Shown: positions 1 through 7,006 of the stretch, one piece after another
Position numbering within the stretch: the stretch's first letter is position 1
Layout: each line of letters begins with the position of its first letter
Virus record (IMG/VR): IMGVR_UViG_3300034284_002254
Span: 1 to 23,448 of that record
From: a virus
Reading direction: 5' to 3' (one strand)
Length of the DNA stretch: 23,448 bases
Notes under the pieces: generated by a model
Databases searched by the model: none
Seen by the model: the letters and a program-made list of their open reading frames with translations, nothing else
Told to the model about the DNA's origin: nothing
Made by a program: the position numbers and the translations under genes

Positions 1-422
1 ATATGGTGGGTAATTTTGGCTTTGATTTAGTAACCTGGGAAGTTCTTAAAGGATTTATTGATACAAGAAAAAAGGTTTTAGCACAAACTCCTCATTTTAG
101 ATTTGATGCCAGAACACAAATATTAAAAATTATACCAGAACCTTTTCCAGAATTTTCTTATTTAGGTATAGTAGGATGTTATATTGAAAGACCTATTAAA
201 GACTTAGTTAAAGAAAGATGGATCCAAAGATATACTCTCGCTTTGTCTAAAATTACAGTGGCTACAGTCCGAGGAAAATACCCCGCTACCAATCTTTTCG
301 GTGGAGGTACTGTAAACTATCAAGACTTTTTGTCTCAAGGAATCGCTGAAAGAGACACATTAGAAGCAGAATTAAAACAAGGACATGAAGATGCCAACAT
401 CCCCATGTTCTTTTTGGGTTGA
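1..422 (+). CDS. Virion structural protein, neck/connector-like, C-terminal part (5' end cut by window)
   Basis: The reading frame is open from the left edge; the first ATG is at base 3, but the true start is probably outside the window. The visible 139 residues contain a WIQRYTLALSKI stretch (about residues 72-83) followed by a glycine-rich GGGTVN motif (about 100-105). A W-x-QRY-x-LAL ... GGGT-N arrangement is familiar from a conserved structural protein of T4-like and other large myoviruses, and this is recalled knowledge, not a search. It precedes head genes, so a role in the neck, connector or tail-head junction is the best inference. It ends in TGA three bases before the possible TTG start of the next gene. 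A defined T4 gene equivalent cannot be assigned. Confidence 0.5.
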   Translation, partial: MVGNFGFDLVTWEVLKGFIDTRKKVLAQTPHFRFDARTQILKIIPEPFPEFSYLGIVGCYIERPIKDLVKERWIQRYTLALSKITVATVRGKYPATNLFGGGTVNYQDFLSQGIAERDTLEAELKQGHEDANIPMFFLG

Positions 423-440
423 TTTTTGTTAAATACTTTT

Positions 441-731
441 ATGAATTTTGTTGATACTGTTTTAGAAATTTTAGAAGAGGCTACTGATAAAGATAAAATG
501 CCCGCTAATAAACCTCGTCGTATTCGCAAAGGAGAACCTGGTTACGGAAAAAAGAAATTTGTAGTTAAGGCTAAAGAAGGAAATAAAGAAAAAATTATAC
601 GTTTCGGTGACGCTAATATGAAAATTAAAAAGAATATTCCTGCTAGAAGGAAATCATTCCGGGCGCGTCATAAATGTGATCAAAAGAAGTCTAAGTTAAG
701 CGCTGGCCACTGGAGCTGTAAGGCTTGGTAA
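441..731 (+). CDS. Conserved small basic phage protein, function unknown
   Basis: This is a 96-residue, Lys/Arg-rich protein. I chose the ATG at 441 over an in-frame TTG at 426, because a degenerate late element (TTAAATA, 429-435) sits 5 nt before 441. The C-terminal half carries the pattern IRFGDANM, then RRKSFRARHKCD and the ending HWSCKAW, with two Cys and two His that could bind a metal. This C-terminal signature (RKSFRARH-C ... WSCKAW) recurs in many tailed phages, including T4-like cyanophages, as a conserved hypothetical protein; I know no proven function. It sits between structural genes and overlaps a 10-bp tandem repeat at its stop codon, so a virion or head-assembly role is an inference from position only. 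Confidence 0.75.
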   Translation: MNFVDTVLEILEEATDKDKMPANKPRRIRKGEPGYGKKKFVVKAKEGNKEKIIRFGDANMKIKKNIPARRKSFRARHKCDQKKSKLSAGHWSCKAW

Positions 732-748
732 TGTTTCGTAATGTTTCG
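729..748 (+). repeat. 10-bp tandem duplication at a stop/start junction
   Basis: TAATGTTTCG occurs twice head to tail, followed by TAA. The first copy contains the TAA stop of the upstream gene and a decoy ATG (731) that opens only MFRNVS before a stop. The second copy contains the real ATG (741) of the gp4-like gene. Confidence 0.9.
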
Positions 749-1193
749 TAAAAGAACGTCTAAATTCAAACAGGGAATATTTAAACCTCATTACCCTGAA
801 AAATATAAAGGCACTACTCCTATAATATATCGTTCTTCATATGAATTGTCTTTCATGAAGTGGAGCGATAATAACCCAGCAGTAATTTCTTGGGGATCTG
901 AAACTATTATTATTCCTTATCAAAACCCTATGACGGGAAGACTTCATAGATATTTTGTCGATTTCAATATTACGTTAAAAACTAAAGACGGGTCTTTTAA
1001 AAAATATCTAATAGAAATTAAACCTTACAACCAAACTATTCCCCCAAAACCCGGAAGAAATACGAAAGCTCTTTTAAGAAGACAAGCTGAGTATGTTAAA
1101 AACCAATGTAAATGGAAGAGTGCTCAAGAATGGTGTAAGAAAAAATCTTACGAGTTCTGTGTCTTGACGGAAAAGCATCTCTTTCAAAAATAA
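741..1193 (+). CDS. 4: Head completion protein, gp4-like
   Basis: The 150-residue product matches T4 gp4 (also listed as gp50/gp4), which acts late in head maturation on the packaged DNA-filled head and has a TnsA/restriction-endonuclease-like fold. Visible matches are KFKQGIFKPHYPEKYKG at the N-terminus, then IIYRSSYELSFMKW, a WGSETIIIPY segment, YFVDFNI, and YLIEIKPYNQTIPP. The D in YFVDF and E-x-K in LIEIKP form a PD-(D/E)xK-like active site (about residues 77 and 95-97). Full length is close to the T4 protein (150 aa). The start at 741 is used because the ATG ten bases upstream, created by a tandem repeat, reads into a stop after six codons. No Shine-Dalgarno is visible. Confidence 0.88.
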   Translation: MFRKRTSKFKQGIFKPHYPEKYKGTTPIIYRSSYELSFMKWSDNNPAVISWGSETIIIPYQNPMTGRLHRYFVDFNITLKTKDGSFKKYLIEIKPYNQTIPPKPGRNTKALLRRQAEYVKNQCKWKSAQEWCKKKSYEFCVLTEKHLFQK

Positions 1194-1232
1194 ATTATTT
1201 CTTTAACAAAAATGGAATTTGTTACTGTCTGA

Positions 1233-1245
1233 GATAAATAATAAT
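1233..1245 (+). promoter_or_regulatory. T4-type late promoter element for gp21
   Basis: GATAAATAATAAT, with core ATAAATA at 1234-1240, lies 11 nt before the ATG at 1252. It is identical over 12 bases (GATAAATAATAA) to the elements at 4826 (+) and 17517 (-). In T4 this kind of element replaces the -10 box and is read by RNA polymerase with the late sigma factor gp55. Confidence 0.75.
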
Positions 1246-1251
1246 ACAACC

Positions 1252-1929
1252 ATGGGACTAAAATTCTTAGTAGAAGACATCCACGAAGGCCTTGACTTTT
1301 TAGTCGAGGAGAAAAATAGACTCGGTGAACAAAAGCTTTATATCACTGGTCCTTTCTTAATGGCTGAACAAAAAAATCAAAATGGTAGAATCTATCGTTT
1401 AGATGAAATGGTTCGCGAGGTAGAAAGATATTCTGATGACATGATCAAAAGCCGTCGAGCTATTGGAGAAATGAATCATCCTCAATCTACAGAAGTCAAT
1501 CCTGTCAATGCTTGCCACTTAGTTACCGAATTAAAACAAAGTGGAAATTACTTCATGGGTAAGTCACAAGTTTTGAATACTCCAATGGGACTTCTTTTAA
1601 AGTCTTTAATTCAAGACAATGTTAAGATGGGTATCTCTTCTAGAGCTTTAGGTAATATCACTGAATCTGGTGGAGCTAAGAACGTTTCCAATTTCCATTT
1701 AATTTGTTTAGATGTAGTTCATCAACCTTCCGTTCAAAATGCTATGTTAGAGTCCATCATGGAATCCAAAGAATGGATGGTCCGTCCTGATGGTTCTATT
1801 GTAGAGTGTGCTGCTAGAGCTTACAAACAATTAGAAGAAACCGTAAAGACCTATCCAAAACACGGCACAGACAATTTTCTCAAAGAAGCTTTATTGAGCT
1901 TTATTAATACTCTCAAAACAGGTAAATAA
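1252..1929 (+). CDS. 21: Prohead core scaffolding protein and protease, gp21-like
   Basis: This is the maturation serine protease that is built into the prohead core and cleaves the scaffold and capsid proteins after assembly. From ATG 1252 the product is 225 aa, close to the family length. Visible family features are the FLMAEQKNQNGRIY segment near the N-terminus, the GEMNHPQSTEVNP motif whose His is the expected catalytic histidine, and MGISSRALG whose Ser is the expected nucleophile. An in-frame TTG at 1219 would add 11 residues, but it lies upstream of and across the late promoter, so ATG 1252 is preferred. There is no Shine-Dalgarno. The core protein, gp22 and gp23 follow in the T4 order. 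Confidence 0.93.
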   Translation: MGLKFLVEDIHEGLDFLVEEKNRLGEQKLYITGPFLMAEQKNQNGRIYRLDEMVREVERYSDDMIKSRRAIGEMNHPQSTEVNPVNACHLVTELKQSGNYFMGKSQVLNTPMGLLLKSLIQDNVKMGISSRALGNITESGGAKNVSNFHLICLDVVHQPSVQNAMLESIMESKEWMVRPDGSIVECAARAYKQLEETVKTYPKHGTDNFLKEALLSFINTLKTGK

Positions 1930-1933
1930 CTTT

Positions 1934-2257
1934 ATGGATCTAAAAAAAATAACTAACGCCAGTACCACTGAACTAAAAAAAATGTGGAAGAAGCACAAAG
2001 ATGATGAAGGCATCAGTCCTGTTTTTGGTCAACAATTAAAAAGAATAGCACAAGAACTCAAAAAGAGAGGAGAGAAGTTGAATGAAGAAAAAGATACAAC
2101 TTCTCTCATGAACGAAGAAGTTAAAAAGGCCGTTCAACAGTTTATTGGTGACATCGCTAATAAAGACTATTCAAATGCACAAAACAGTTTAGAACAAGTT
2201 GTAGCAGAAAAAATTAAAAACAAAGTTCGAAACAGCATTAATAATCAGGAAAAGTAA
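1934..2257 (+). CDS. Prohead core protein, gp67/gp68 type (tentative)
   Basis: This charged, 107-residue, mostly helical protein lies between the gp21 protease and the gp22 scaffold, where T4 relatives keep small core proteins or variants of them. The N-terminal part (ELKKMWKKHKDDEGISP) looks like a small helical module. The C-terminal half (VQQFIGDIANKDYSNAQNSLEQ) resembles the end of small phage core/assembly proteins, with a short I-x-D-I-A-N-K-D-Y turn between helices. It starts four bases after the gp21 stop, which implies coupled expression, and GTAAATA precedes the ATG by 5 nt. The assignment rests on position and composition more than on a signature motif. Confidence 0.6.
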   Translation: MDLKKITNASTTELKKMWKKHKDDEGISPVFGQQLKRIAQELKKRGEKLNEEKDTTSLMNEEVKKAVQQFIGDIANKDYSNAQNSLEQVVAEKIKNKVRNSINNQEK

Positions 2258-2267
2258 CACCAATTTA

Positions 2268-2280
2268 GATAAATAAAATT
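2268..2280 (+). promoter_or_regulatory. T4-type late promoter element for gp22
   Basis: GATAAATAAAATT, core ATAAATA at 2269-2275, lies 11 nt before the gp22 ATG at 2287. That is the same distance as in front of gp21. No Shine-Dalgarno lies between the element and the start. Confidence 0.75.
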
Positions 2281-2286
2281 ATAACT

Positions 2287-3255
2287 ATGGATTTCAAAAC
2301 AATTCTTAAAGAACAATTCAAGGATCTTATCACTGAAGAAACTCTTACTAGTGTTCATGAAGCTTTTGAAAAGGCTGTCGATGAAAAAGCCGAACAAAAA
2401 GCTCAACTTCAAACTGAAGCCGCTCTTCTTAAAATCGACGAAGATCACACTGCAAAATTAGAACAACTCGTCGAAGCTATTGATGCAGATCACTCAGCCA
2501 AGTTACAAAAACTTGTTGAAGCTATTGATTTCGATCACGCTCAAAAGATGACCAAGGTTCTTGAGAAGATTGATGAAGATCACACACAAAAACTTCAATC
2601 CGTAGTTGAAAAGTATGAAACCGCTCTTCAAGAAGAAGCTAAGTCTTTCCAAGAAAGAATCGTAGAAGAAGTTTCTAACTATATGGATCTTTATTTAGAA
2701 AAAGTAGTTCCAACTAAACAAATCAACGAAGCCGTTGAAAACATTCAGGCGCAAAGCATGTTAAAGCAAATTCGCCAGATTGTTGGAATTAACGAAGAAT
2801 TTATCAACACAGAGATCAAGGAAGCTCTGGTTGATGGAAAAAAAACAATTGATTCCTTAAAGAAGGAATTAAACGAAGCATTAGAGACTAACACTGAGTT
2901 GAACCATAAGTTCAATCAAGTTCAGTCAGCTCTATTACTTGAACAAAAAACCAAAGACATGCCCGAAGCTACAAAAAACTATGTTAATAAGCTTCTTAAA
3001 GGCAAGTCTCCAAGCTACATTTTAGAAAATTACCAATATGTAGTTGAGATGTTCGACAAGGAAATCTCCGAGCAAGAAGACGTTGCCAGAGAAAAGGTTC
3101 AAAAGCGGATAGTTGAGGCCGTTGACGTTCCCAAATCTGAAAACCTTCTTGAGGAAGAGATTTCTGTAGCACCTGCTAAAGTAGAAACAGGTGTTAGCGG
3201 ATATCTGAATGAGATGAAAAAATTAGATGGTTCTAAATTAAACCTTAGACATTAA
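2287..3255 (+). CDS. 22: Prohead core scaffold protein, gp22-like
   Basis: gp22 is the main internal scaffold of the T4 prohead; gp21 degrades it to small peptides during maturation. This 322-residue, acidic, Glu/Lys-rich protein is almost entirely predicted helix or coiled coil and sits directly before gp23 as in T4. Residues 50-109 are four consecutive 15-residue repeats of the form I-D-x-D-H-x-x-K-(L/M)-x-x-(L/V)-(V/L)-E-(A/K). The repeats contain LVE sites that fit the T4 protease preference (I/L)-x-E. The C-terminal region (about 200-322) holds a second helical block and ends LDGSKLNLRH. The gene uses its own late promoter and is followed by a 44-nt spacer before gp23. Confidence 0.9.
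   Translation: MDFKTILKEQFKDLITEETLTSVHEAFEKAVDEKAEQKAQLQTEAALLKIDEDHTAKLEQLVEAIDADHSAKLQKLVEAIDFDHAQKMTKVLEKIDEDHTQKLQSVVEKYETALQEEAKSFQERIVEEVSNYMDLYLEKVVPTKQINEAVENIQAQSMLKQIRQIVGINEEFINTEIKEALVDGKKTIDSLKKELNEALETNTELNHKFNQVQSALLLEQKTKDMPEATKNYVNKLLKGKSPSYILENYQYVVEMFDKEISEQEDVAREKVQKRIVEAVDVPKSENLLEEEISVAPAKVETGVSGYLNEMKKLDGSKLNLRH
2434..2613 (+). repeat. Four tandem 45-bp (15-aa) repeats inside gp22
   Basis: Codons 50-109 encode four units beginning IDEDHTAKL, IDADHSAKL, IDFDHAQKM and IDEDHTQKL. The DNA has diverged, but the protein period of 15 is exact. Confidence 0.85.
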
Positions 3256-3283
3256 TTGATTCATACTCGCGTTTCTTTATAAC
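3256..3283 (+). promoter_or_regulatory. Possible sigma70-like promoter before gp23
   Basis: TTGATT (3256-3261), a 16-nt spacer and TATAAC (3278-3283) lie just upstream of the gp23 ribosome binding site. No ATAAATA element is present here. The boxes match the consensus 4/6 and 5/6, which can arise by chance in AT-rich DNA. Confidence 0.35.
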
Positions 3284-3291
3284 AAAGGAGA
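3284..3291 (+). promoter_or_regulatory. Strong Shine-Dalgarno of gp23
   Basis: AAAGGAG lies 8-9 nt before the ATG at 3300. It is notable because it is the only clear Shine-Dalgarno found before a gene in this window. Confidence 0.8.
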
Positions 3292-3299
3292 AAAAAACT

Positions 3300-4736
3300 A
3301 TGGAACTTCTGCACATCGATAAATCAAAGGCCGAAGCACTTGTTGAAAAGTGGGCTCCAGTATTGGATTTCACATCTAACAAGATCGCTCCTATCTCTGA
3401 TGAAAGAGTTCGCTTAAACACCGCTATGGTTCTTGAGAACCAAGAAAAGTGGTGCTTTGAGGCTTCAAACCAAGCAGGTGGAACCGGATCAGTATTTGGC
3501 ACTGTTAACGCAGGTCAATATGGTGGCGCTGTACCAAACAGCGATACCTATGCTACTGGTGACGCCCGTCTGCCTAAGGTTCTCATCCCGATGCTTCGCC
3601 GTACTTTCCCTGAGTTGATCACTAACGAAATCGTTGGCGTTCAGCCCATGACTGGTCCAGTTGGTCTCGCTTTCGCTATGCGCTACAAGTACGAAGGTAC
3701 ATCCCTCGGCTACAGCGCCAATGGTGACGGTTCTAACCCATCAGGCCCAATCAGTGGAAACACAGCGACATCACAAGGTAAGGAAATCGGGTACAACTAC
3801 TTAAACACCGCTTTCACTGGTACATCCAGTGCTAAGCTTTCAGGAAATGGCGATTTCGCTATCCTCCCTGAAGATGCAGGTGTTGCTGCCCTTCTTTCCC
3901 AATTTGAGTTGTCCTCAAAGATCCCACAGCTAACCGTTTCATTCGAGAAGACCGCAGTTGAAGCCGGCACACGCCGTCTCGCTGCTAAATGGTCCGTTGA
4001 ACTCGAGCAAGATCTGAGAAACATGAACGGAATTGACATTGATAACGAACTTACCAATGCCATGTCTTATGAGATCCAGGCTGAAATCGACCGCGAAATG
4101 ATCGCGCGTATGATCCAAACCTGCCTCAACGCCGGTAAAGGCAAAGGCTATTCCACATGGTCCGCAATCTCGGCTGATGGCCGTTGGAGTGCTGAGCGTG
4201 CCCGTGACTTCTACAACCGTGTTGTTGTCGAAGCTAACCGTGTTGCTGTACGTAACCGTCGCGGTCCTGCCAACTTCATCATCGCTACACCCCGTGTTTG
4301 CGCTCTCTTAGAAACACTTCCTAACTTCACCATTCTTCCTACCCAAGGTAATGTTAACACATCACCTGTCGGTATTGCTAAGGTTGGTTCAGTTGGTGGT
4401 CGTTTCCAGATCTATCGCGATACCCGCACAGAAGCACAAGCTGCTGATAGTTACGCCAACGCTGGTTATGCCAGCCCACGCGCTGCTACAGTTGACTATG
4501 CTCTCTTAGGTTACAAAGGCAGTGAAGTGTATGACAGCGGTATTTTATATTGCCCATACATTCCTGTCATGGTACAAAGAACTGTCGCTCCAAACGACTT
4601 CAGCCCACGCGTTGGTCTCTTGACCCGCTATGGTGTTGTTGACAACATTTGGGGTGCTGATCTTTATTACCACCTTGTAATCTGCACCGGTTTCGGCGAA
4701 AGCTTCACACCAGGTTCAGCCGCCATTTACCTCTAA
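3300..4736 (+). CDS. 23: Major capsid protein, gp23-like
   Basis: This is the HK97-fold shell protein of the phage head (478 aa; T4 gp23 has 521). Matches to gp23 include the N-terminal VEKWAPVLD, then MVLENQEK, VGVQPMTGPVGLAFAMRYKYEG, a WSVELEQDLRNMNGID segment (T4 YSIELAQDLRAVHGMD), FIIATPRVCALLE and DSGILYCPYIPVMVQRTVAP. The N-terminal propeptide is expected to be removed by gp21. The likeliest site by alignment with T4 is after FE54 (W-C-F-E/A-S-N-Q), although this does not match the (I/L)-x-E rule. The gene has a strong Shine-Dalgarno and a clearly higher GC content and more C-ending codons than its neighbours, consistent with very high expression. A terminator follows 27 bases after the stop. 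Confidence 0.96.
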   Translation: MELLHIDKSKAEALVEKWAPVLDFTSNKIAPISDERVRLNTAMVLENQEKWCFEASNQAGGTGSVFGTVNAGQYGGAVPNSDTYATGDARLPKVLIPMLRRTFPELITNEIVGVQPMTGPVGLAFAMRYKYEGTSLGYSANGDGSNPSGPISGNTATSQGKEIGYNYLNTAFTGTSSAKLSGNGDFAILPEDAGVAALLSQFELSSKIPQLTVSFEKTAVEAGTRRLAAKWSVELEQDLRNMNGIDIDNELTNAMSYEIQAEIDREMIARMIQTCLNAGKGKGYSTWSAISADGRWSAERARDFYNRVVVEANRVAVRNRRGPANFIIATPRVCALLETLPNFTILPTQGNVNTSPVGIAKVGSVGGRFQIYRDTRTEAQAADSYANAGYASPRAATVDYALLGYKGSEVYDSGILYCPYIPVMVQRTVAPNDFSPRVGLLTRYGVVDNIWGADLYYHLVICTGFGESFTPGSAAIYL

Positions 4737-4763
4737 TAGGTACAGGCAAAAAAGAGTCTCAAC

Positions 4764-4796
4764 AAACCCCGATCGAAAGGTCGGGGTTTTCTTTTT
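4764..4796 (+). terminator. Intrinsic terminator after gp23
   Basis: A 10-bp stem (AACCCCGATC / GGTCGGGGTT, one G-T pair) closes a GAAA tetraloop at 4775-4778 and is followed by a T-rich run (TTTTCTTTTT). It isolates the highly expressed head module from the next gene. Confidence 0.93.
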
Positions 4797-4825
4797 CCTT
4801 TTATGTGATAGATCATATCTGGGTG

Positions 4826-4839
4826 GATAAATAATAATA
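4826..4839 (+). promoter_or_regulatory. T4-type late promoter fused to a GTG start
   Basis: GATAAATAATAATA, core ATAAATA at 4827-4833, lies 6 nt before the GTG at 4840. It shares 14 consecutive bases with the gp21 element. No ribosome binding site can fit between the element and the start codon. Confidence 0.75.
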
Positions 4840-6414
4840 GTGAATAAAGAATTAAAAAAAGAGGTTTTAAAATATTTTGTTGAAAATCAAAACATAAATT
4901 TGGTTTATAAACAGTTTGAAGGACAGGCAGGTAAGAGAACTCTGCAAAGATGGTGTTTTCCTGAGTTAAATGAAAAGGCCAAACAAGAGGCTAGAGACTA
5001 CCACAATAAACACAAAAATAACACAGACTATGTCGAAAAAAGAAAATTAAAATCTCAAGAATTTCGTAAGACAGAACATTATAAACAATTACAAAAACAA
5101 TACTACGAACTTAATAAAGAAAAAATTCAAGAGACTGTTAAAGGACATCGACTTAAAAATATAGAACATTACAAGCAAAGAGCTAAAGAAAACTATCAAA
5201 AGAACAAAAAGGCTCATCAAGCTAATGTTAAAAAGTATAGATTAGAAAATAAACAAAGACTGCAAGCTTTAGAATTAGCGAGATACCACAATGATCCTAT
5301 TACTCATTTGAAACAGGCTTTAAGAATGTCTTTAAATAGAGCGTTAAAACACGGAAAAGATATCAAGACTAATCGTTCTTTAAGTTATTTGGGTTGTTCT
5401 ATAGAGGAGTTTAAAAATTATTTAGAGGTTCGTTTTAAAGAAGGTATGAATTGGGACAATCGATCTGAATGGCATTTAGATCATATTATTCCTTTAGATA
5501 AAATTAATGAAGGTTATACTCTTGAGCAATTGTGTCATTATAGTAATTTTCAACCTCTTTGGAAGACGGATAATTTATCCAAAGGTAATCGTTTAACTTT
5601 AAATTTAAATTTTCCGTTAGAAAAATTAAATTACGAAAAAAATTTTTATCTACAAAAAGAAGGGAATTATGAAATTTTACCAACACATAATAAAATTGTT
5701 TTAAATTTTCAACCTCACTTTTATGACCAAGAAAGAATTCTTTGGAGTGATAATAATGTACGTCAAAAATTGATAGATAATAGATGCCAATATTTGGGTA
5801 AAAGTTCTGAAGAATTAACTGATGCTGAAATCCTAAGAGGATTTAAAATTTCAGGAATTTATTACGGGTATTCACATTTTTCTCCTTTATGGTTTAAAAA
5901 ATTTCTAACAGATTATTCTATTCAAAGTGTTTATGATCCTTGTGGTGGTTGGGGTCATCGAATGATTGGATTGTTAGGCACTAATGTCAAAAAATATATC
6001 TATAATGATTTTGATATTAAAACAGTTAGCGGTGCGGAAAAAATAAAAAACTTTTTAGAATTAAATGATGTGGTAGAGATTCACAATAAAAAAAGTGAAG
6101 AATTTGTACCAAATGAAAAGGTAGACGCTATATTCACATGCCCACCATACTTTAATAAAGAAAAATATAATAATAAATCATTCAAAGACTTAAACGATTT
6201 TTCTGACTGGTGGCGTAAAACAGTAGACAATTGTTTAAAATTAAAGCCAAAATATTTCGGTGTTGTCATTGATAATCAACATCTAGAGATAATTTCTAAT
6301 CCATTTAAAAATAGCATTTTGACTTTACAACAAAGGTTACAAAAAACACAAATGCACTTTTCTAAACAATCTCATAGTTCAGAAACCTTGCTGGTCTTTC
6401 AATTTTGTCAATAA
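4840..6414 (+). CDS. HNH endonuclease-DNA methyltransferase fusion
   Basis: This 524-residue protein has three parts. Residues 1-40 look like a transposase-type helix-turn-helix (ending TLQRWCF), followed to about 145 by a Lys-rich series of Y-x-x-N-K-x-K units typical of phage HNH nucleases. Residues 180-250 form an HNH nuclease: YLGCSIEEF, GMNWDNRSEWHLDHIIPL (His212, Asp214, His215), then FQPLWKTDNLSKGN. Residues 290-524 resemble an adenine-type DNA methyltransferase, with motif I VYDPCGGWGHRMIG (364-377) and catalytic motif IV TCPPY (433-437). The only good start is GTG 4840, directly after a late promoter. Placed alone between the gp23 terminator and the fibre genes, it resembles a mobile homing-type gene. 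Substrate and modification site are unknown. Confidence 0.85.
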   Translation: MNKELKKEVLKYFVENQNINLVYKQFEGQAGKRTLQRWCFPELNEKAKQEARDYHNKHKNNTDYVEKRKLKSQEFRKTEHYKQLQKQYYELNKEKIQETVKGHRLKNIEHYKQRAKENYQKNKKAHQANVKKYRLENKQRLQALELARYHNDPITHLKQALRMSLNRALKHGKDIKTNRSLSYLGCSIEEFKNYLEVRFKEGMNWDNRSEWHLDHIIPLDKINEGYTLEQLCHYSNFQPLWKTDNLSKGNRLTLNLNFPLEKLNYEKNFYLQKEGNYEILPTHNKIVLNFQPHFYDQERILWSDNNVRQKLIDNRCQYLGKSSEELTDAEILRGFKISGIYYGYSHFSPLWFKKFLTDYSIQSVYDPCGGWGHRMIGLLGTNVKKYIYNDFDIKTVSGAEKIKNFLELNDVVEIHNKKSEEFVPNEKVDAIFTCPPYFNKEKYNNKSFKDLNDFSDWWRKTVDNCLKLKPKYFGVVIDNQHLEIISNPFKNSILTLQQRLQKTQMHFSKQSHSSETLLVFQFCQ

Positions 6415-6417
6415 ATA
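6411..6417 (+). promoter_or_regulatory. T4-type late promoter overlapping a stop codon
   Basis: The ATAAATA core contains the TAA stop (6412-6414) of the HNH-methyltransferase gene and lies exactly 6 nt before the ATG at 6424. Confidence 0.7.
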
Positions 6418-6423
6418 TCATTA

Positions 6424-7002
6424 ATGGCAACCTGTCCAACTTATACTTCTACTATCAGACCCTCTGAAAATATCGGAGATTCTCTTATAAAGATTAATAA
6501 TAATTTTTATAATTTAAGAGAAGAACTTTGTTCCATAAAAGCTAAATTAGATGGCACCATACAAGTAAGAACATTTTTTTATTATGGGCCTAATGCTGCT
6601 AATGACCCTGTGAGTGGCATGAATGACAATACAGCCTCTAGACCTTCAGACTCTACTATTGAATCATTTGTAAATAGTTCTTCTCAATTAAACGTTCCAG
6701 CCATCTCTAAAGTCAATGATCAAGTCTATGTAGTTTACCAAAAAACAGGATTTTACCAAAACCAAGTAACCAGAGTAACTAGTGGAGTAGCAACAGCTCG
6801 AGTCATTAGCTTTTCTCAAGATATTCCTTGGTCTACTACAACCCCGGAAAGATTCGACACCTACTCTCCGGTATTCATCATCTGGCTATTAGTTTATGAT
6901 GGTAGTAAATATACTGTAGTGACAGGTTATCCTAAATTCTCACAAGCACAAACATTGTCTTCTCCGAATTGGAACAACCCAACAACCTGGGCACAATATT
7001 AA
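6424..7002 (+). CDS. Fibre/appendage-like structural protein, paralogue 1
   Basis: First of three tandem paralogues (192 aa). The N-terminal block NIGDSLIKINNNFYNLREELC (residues 17-37) is of the S-x-x-K-I-N-x-N-F type often found at the virion-attached end of phage fibre and appendage proteins. It is followed by the shared block VRTFFYYGPNAANDP and PAISKVNDQVYVVYQKTGFY. A short variable segment of about 40 residues leads to the shared C-terminal block FIIWLLVYDG ... GYPKFSQ ... NWNNPTTWAQY. A virion surface or receptor-contact role is inferred from the motif and from the neighbouring baseplate genes. The gene begins right after a late promoter, without a Shine-Dalgarno, and the next paralogue follows after 4 nt. 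Confidence 0.7.
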   Translation: MATCPTYTSTIRPSENIGDSLIKINNNFYNLREELCSIKAKLDGTIQVRTFFYYGPNAANDPVSGMNDNTASRPSDSTIESFVNSSSQLNVPAISKVNDQVYVVYQKTGFYQNQVTRVTSGVATARVISFSQDIPWSTTTPERFDTYSPVFIIWLLVYDGSKYTVVTGYPKFSQAQTLSSPNWNNPTTWAQY

Positions 7003-7006
7003 AAAT

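Noticed and set aside
426-440. TTG start for the small basic protein, and the similar TTG extensions at 1219 and 21846
   Set aside because: Each of these weak starts is followed by a better placed ATG (441, 1252, 21837), and 1219 and 21846 run across a promoter or the previous gene.
3797-4063. Antisense open frame within gp23
   Set aside because: gp23 is certain; this frame is a by-product of its higher GC and biased codon use.
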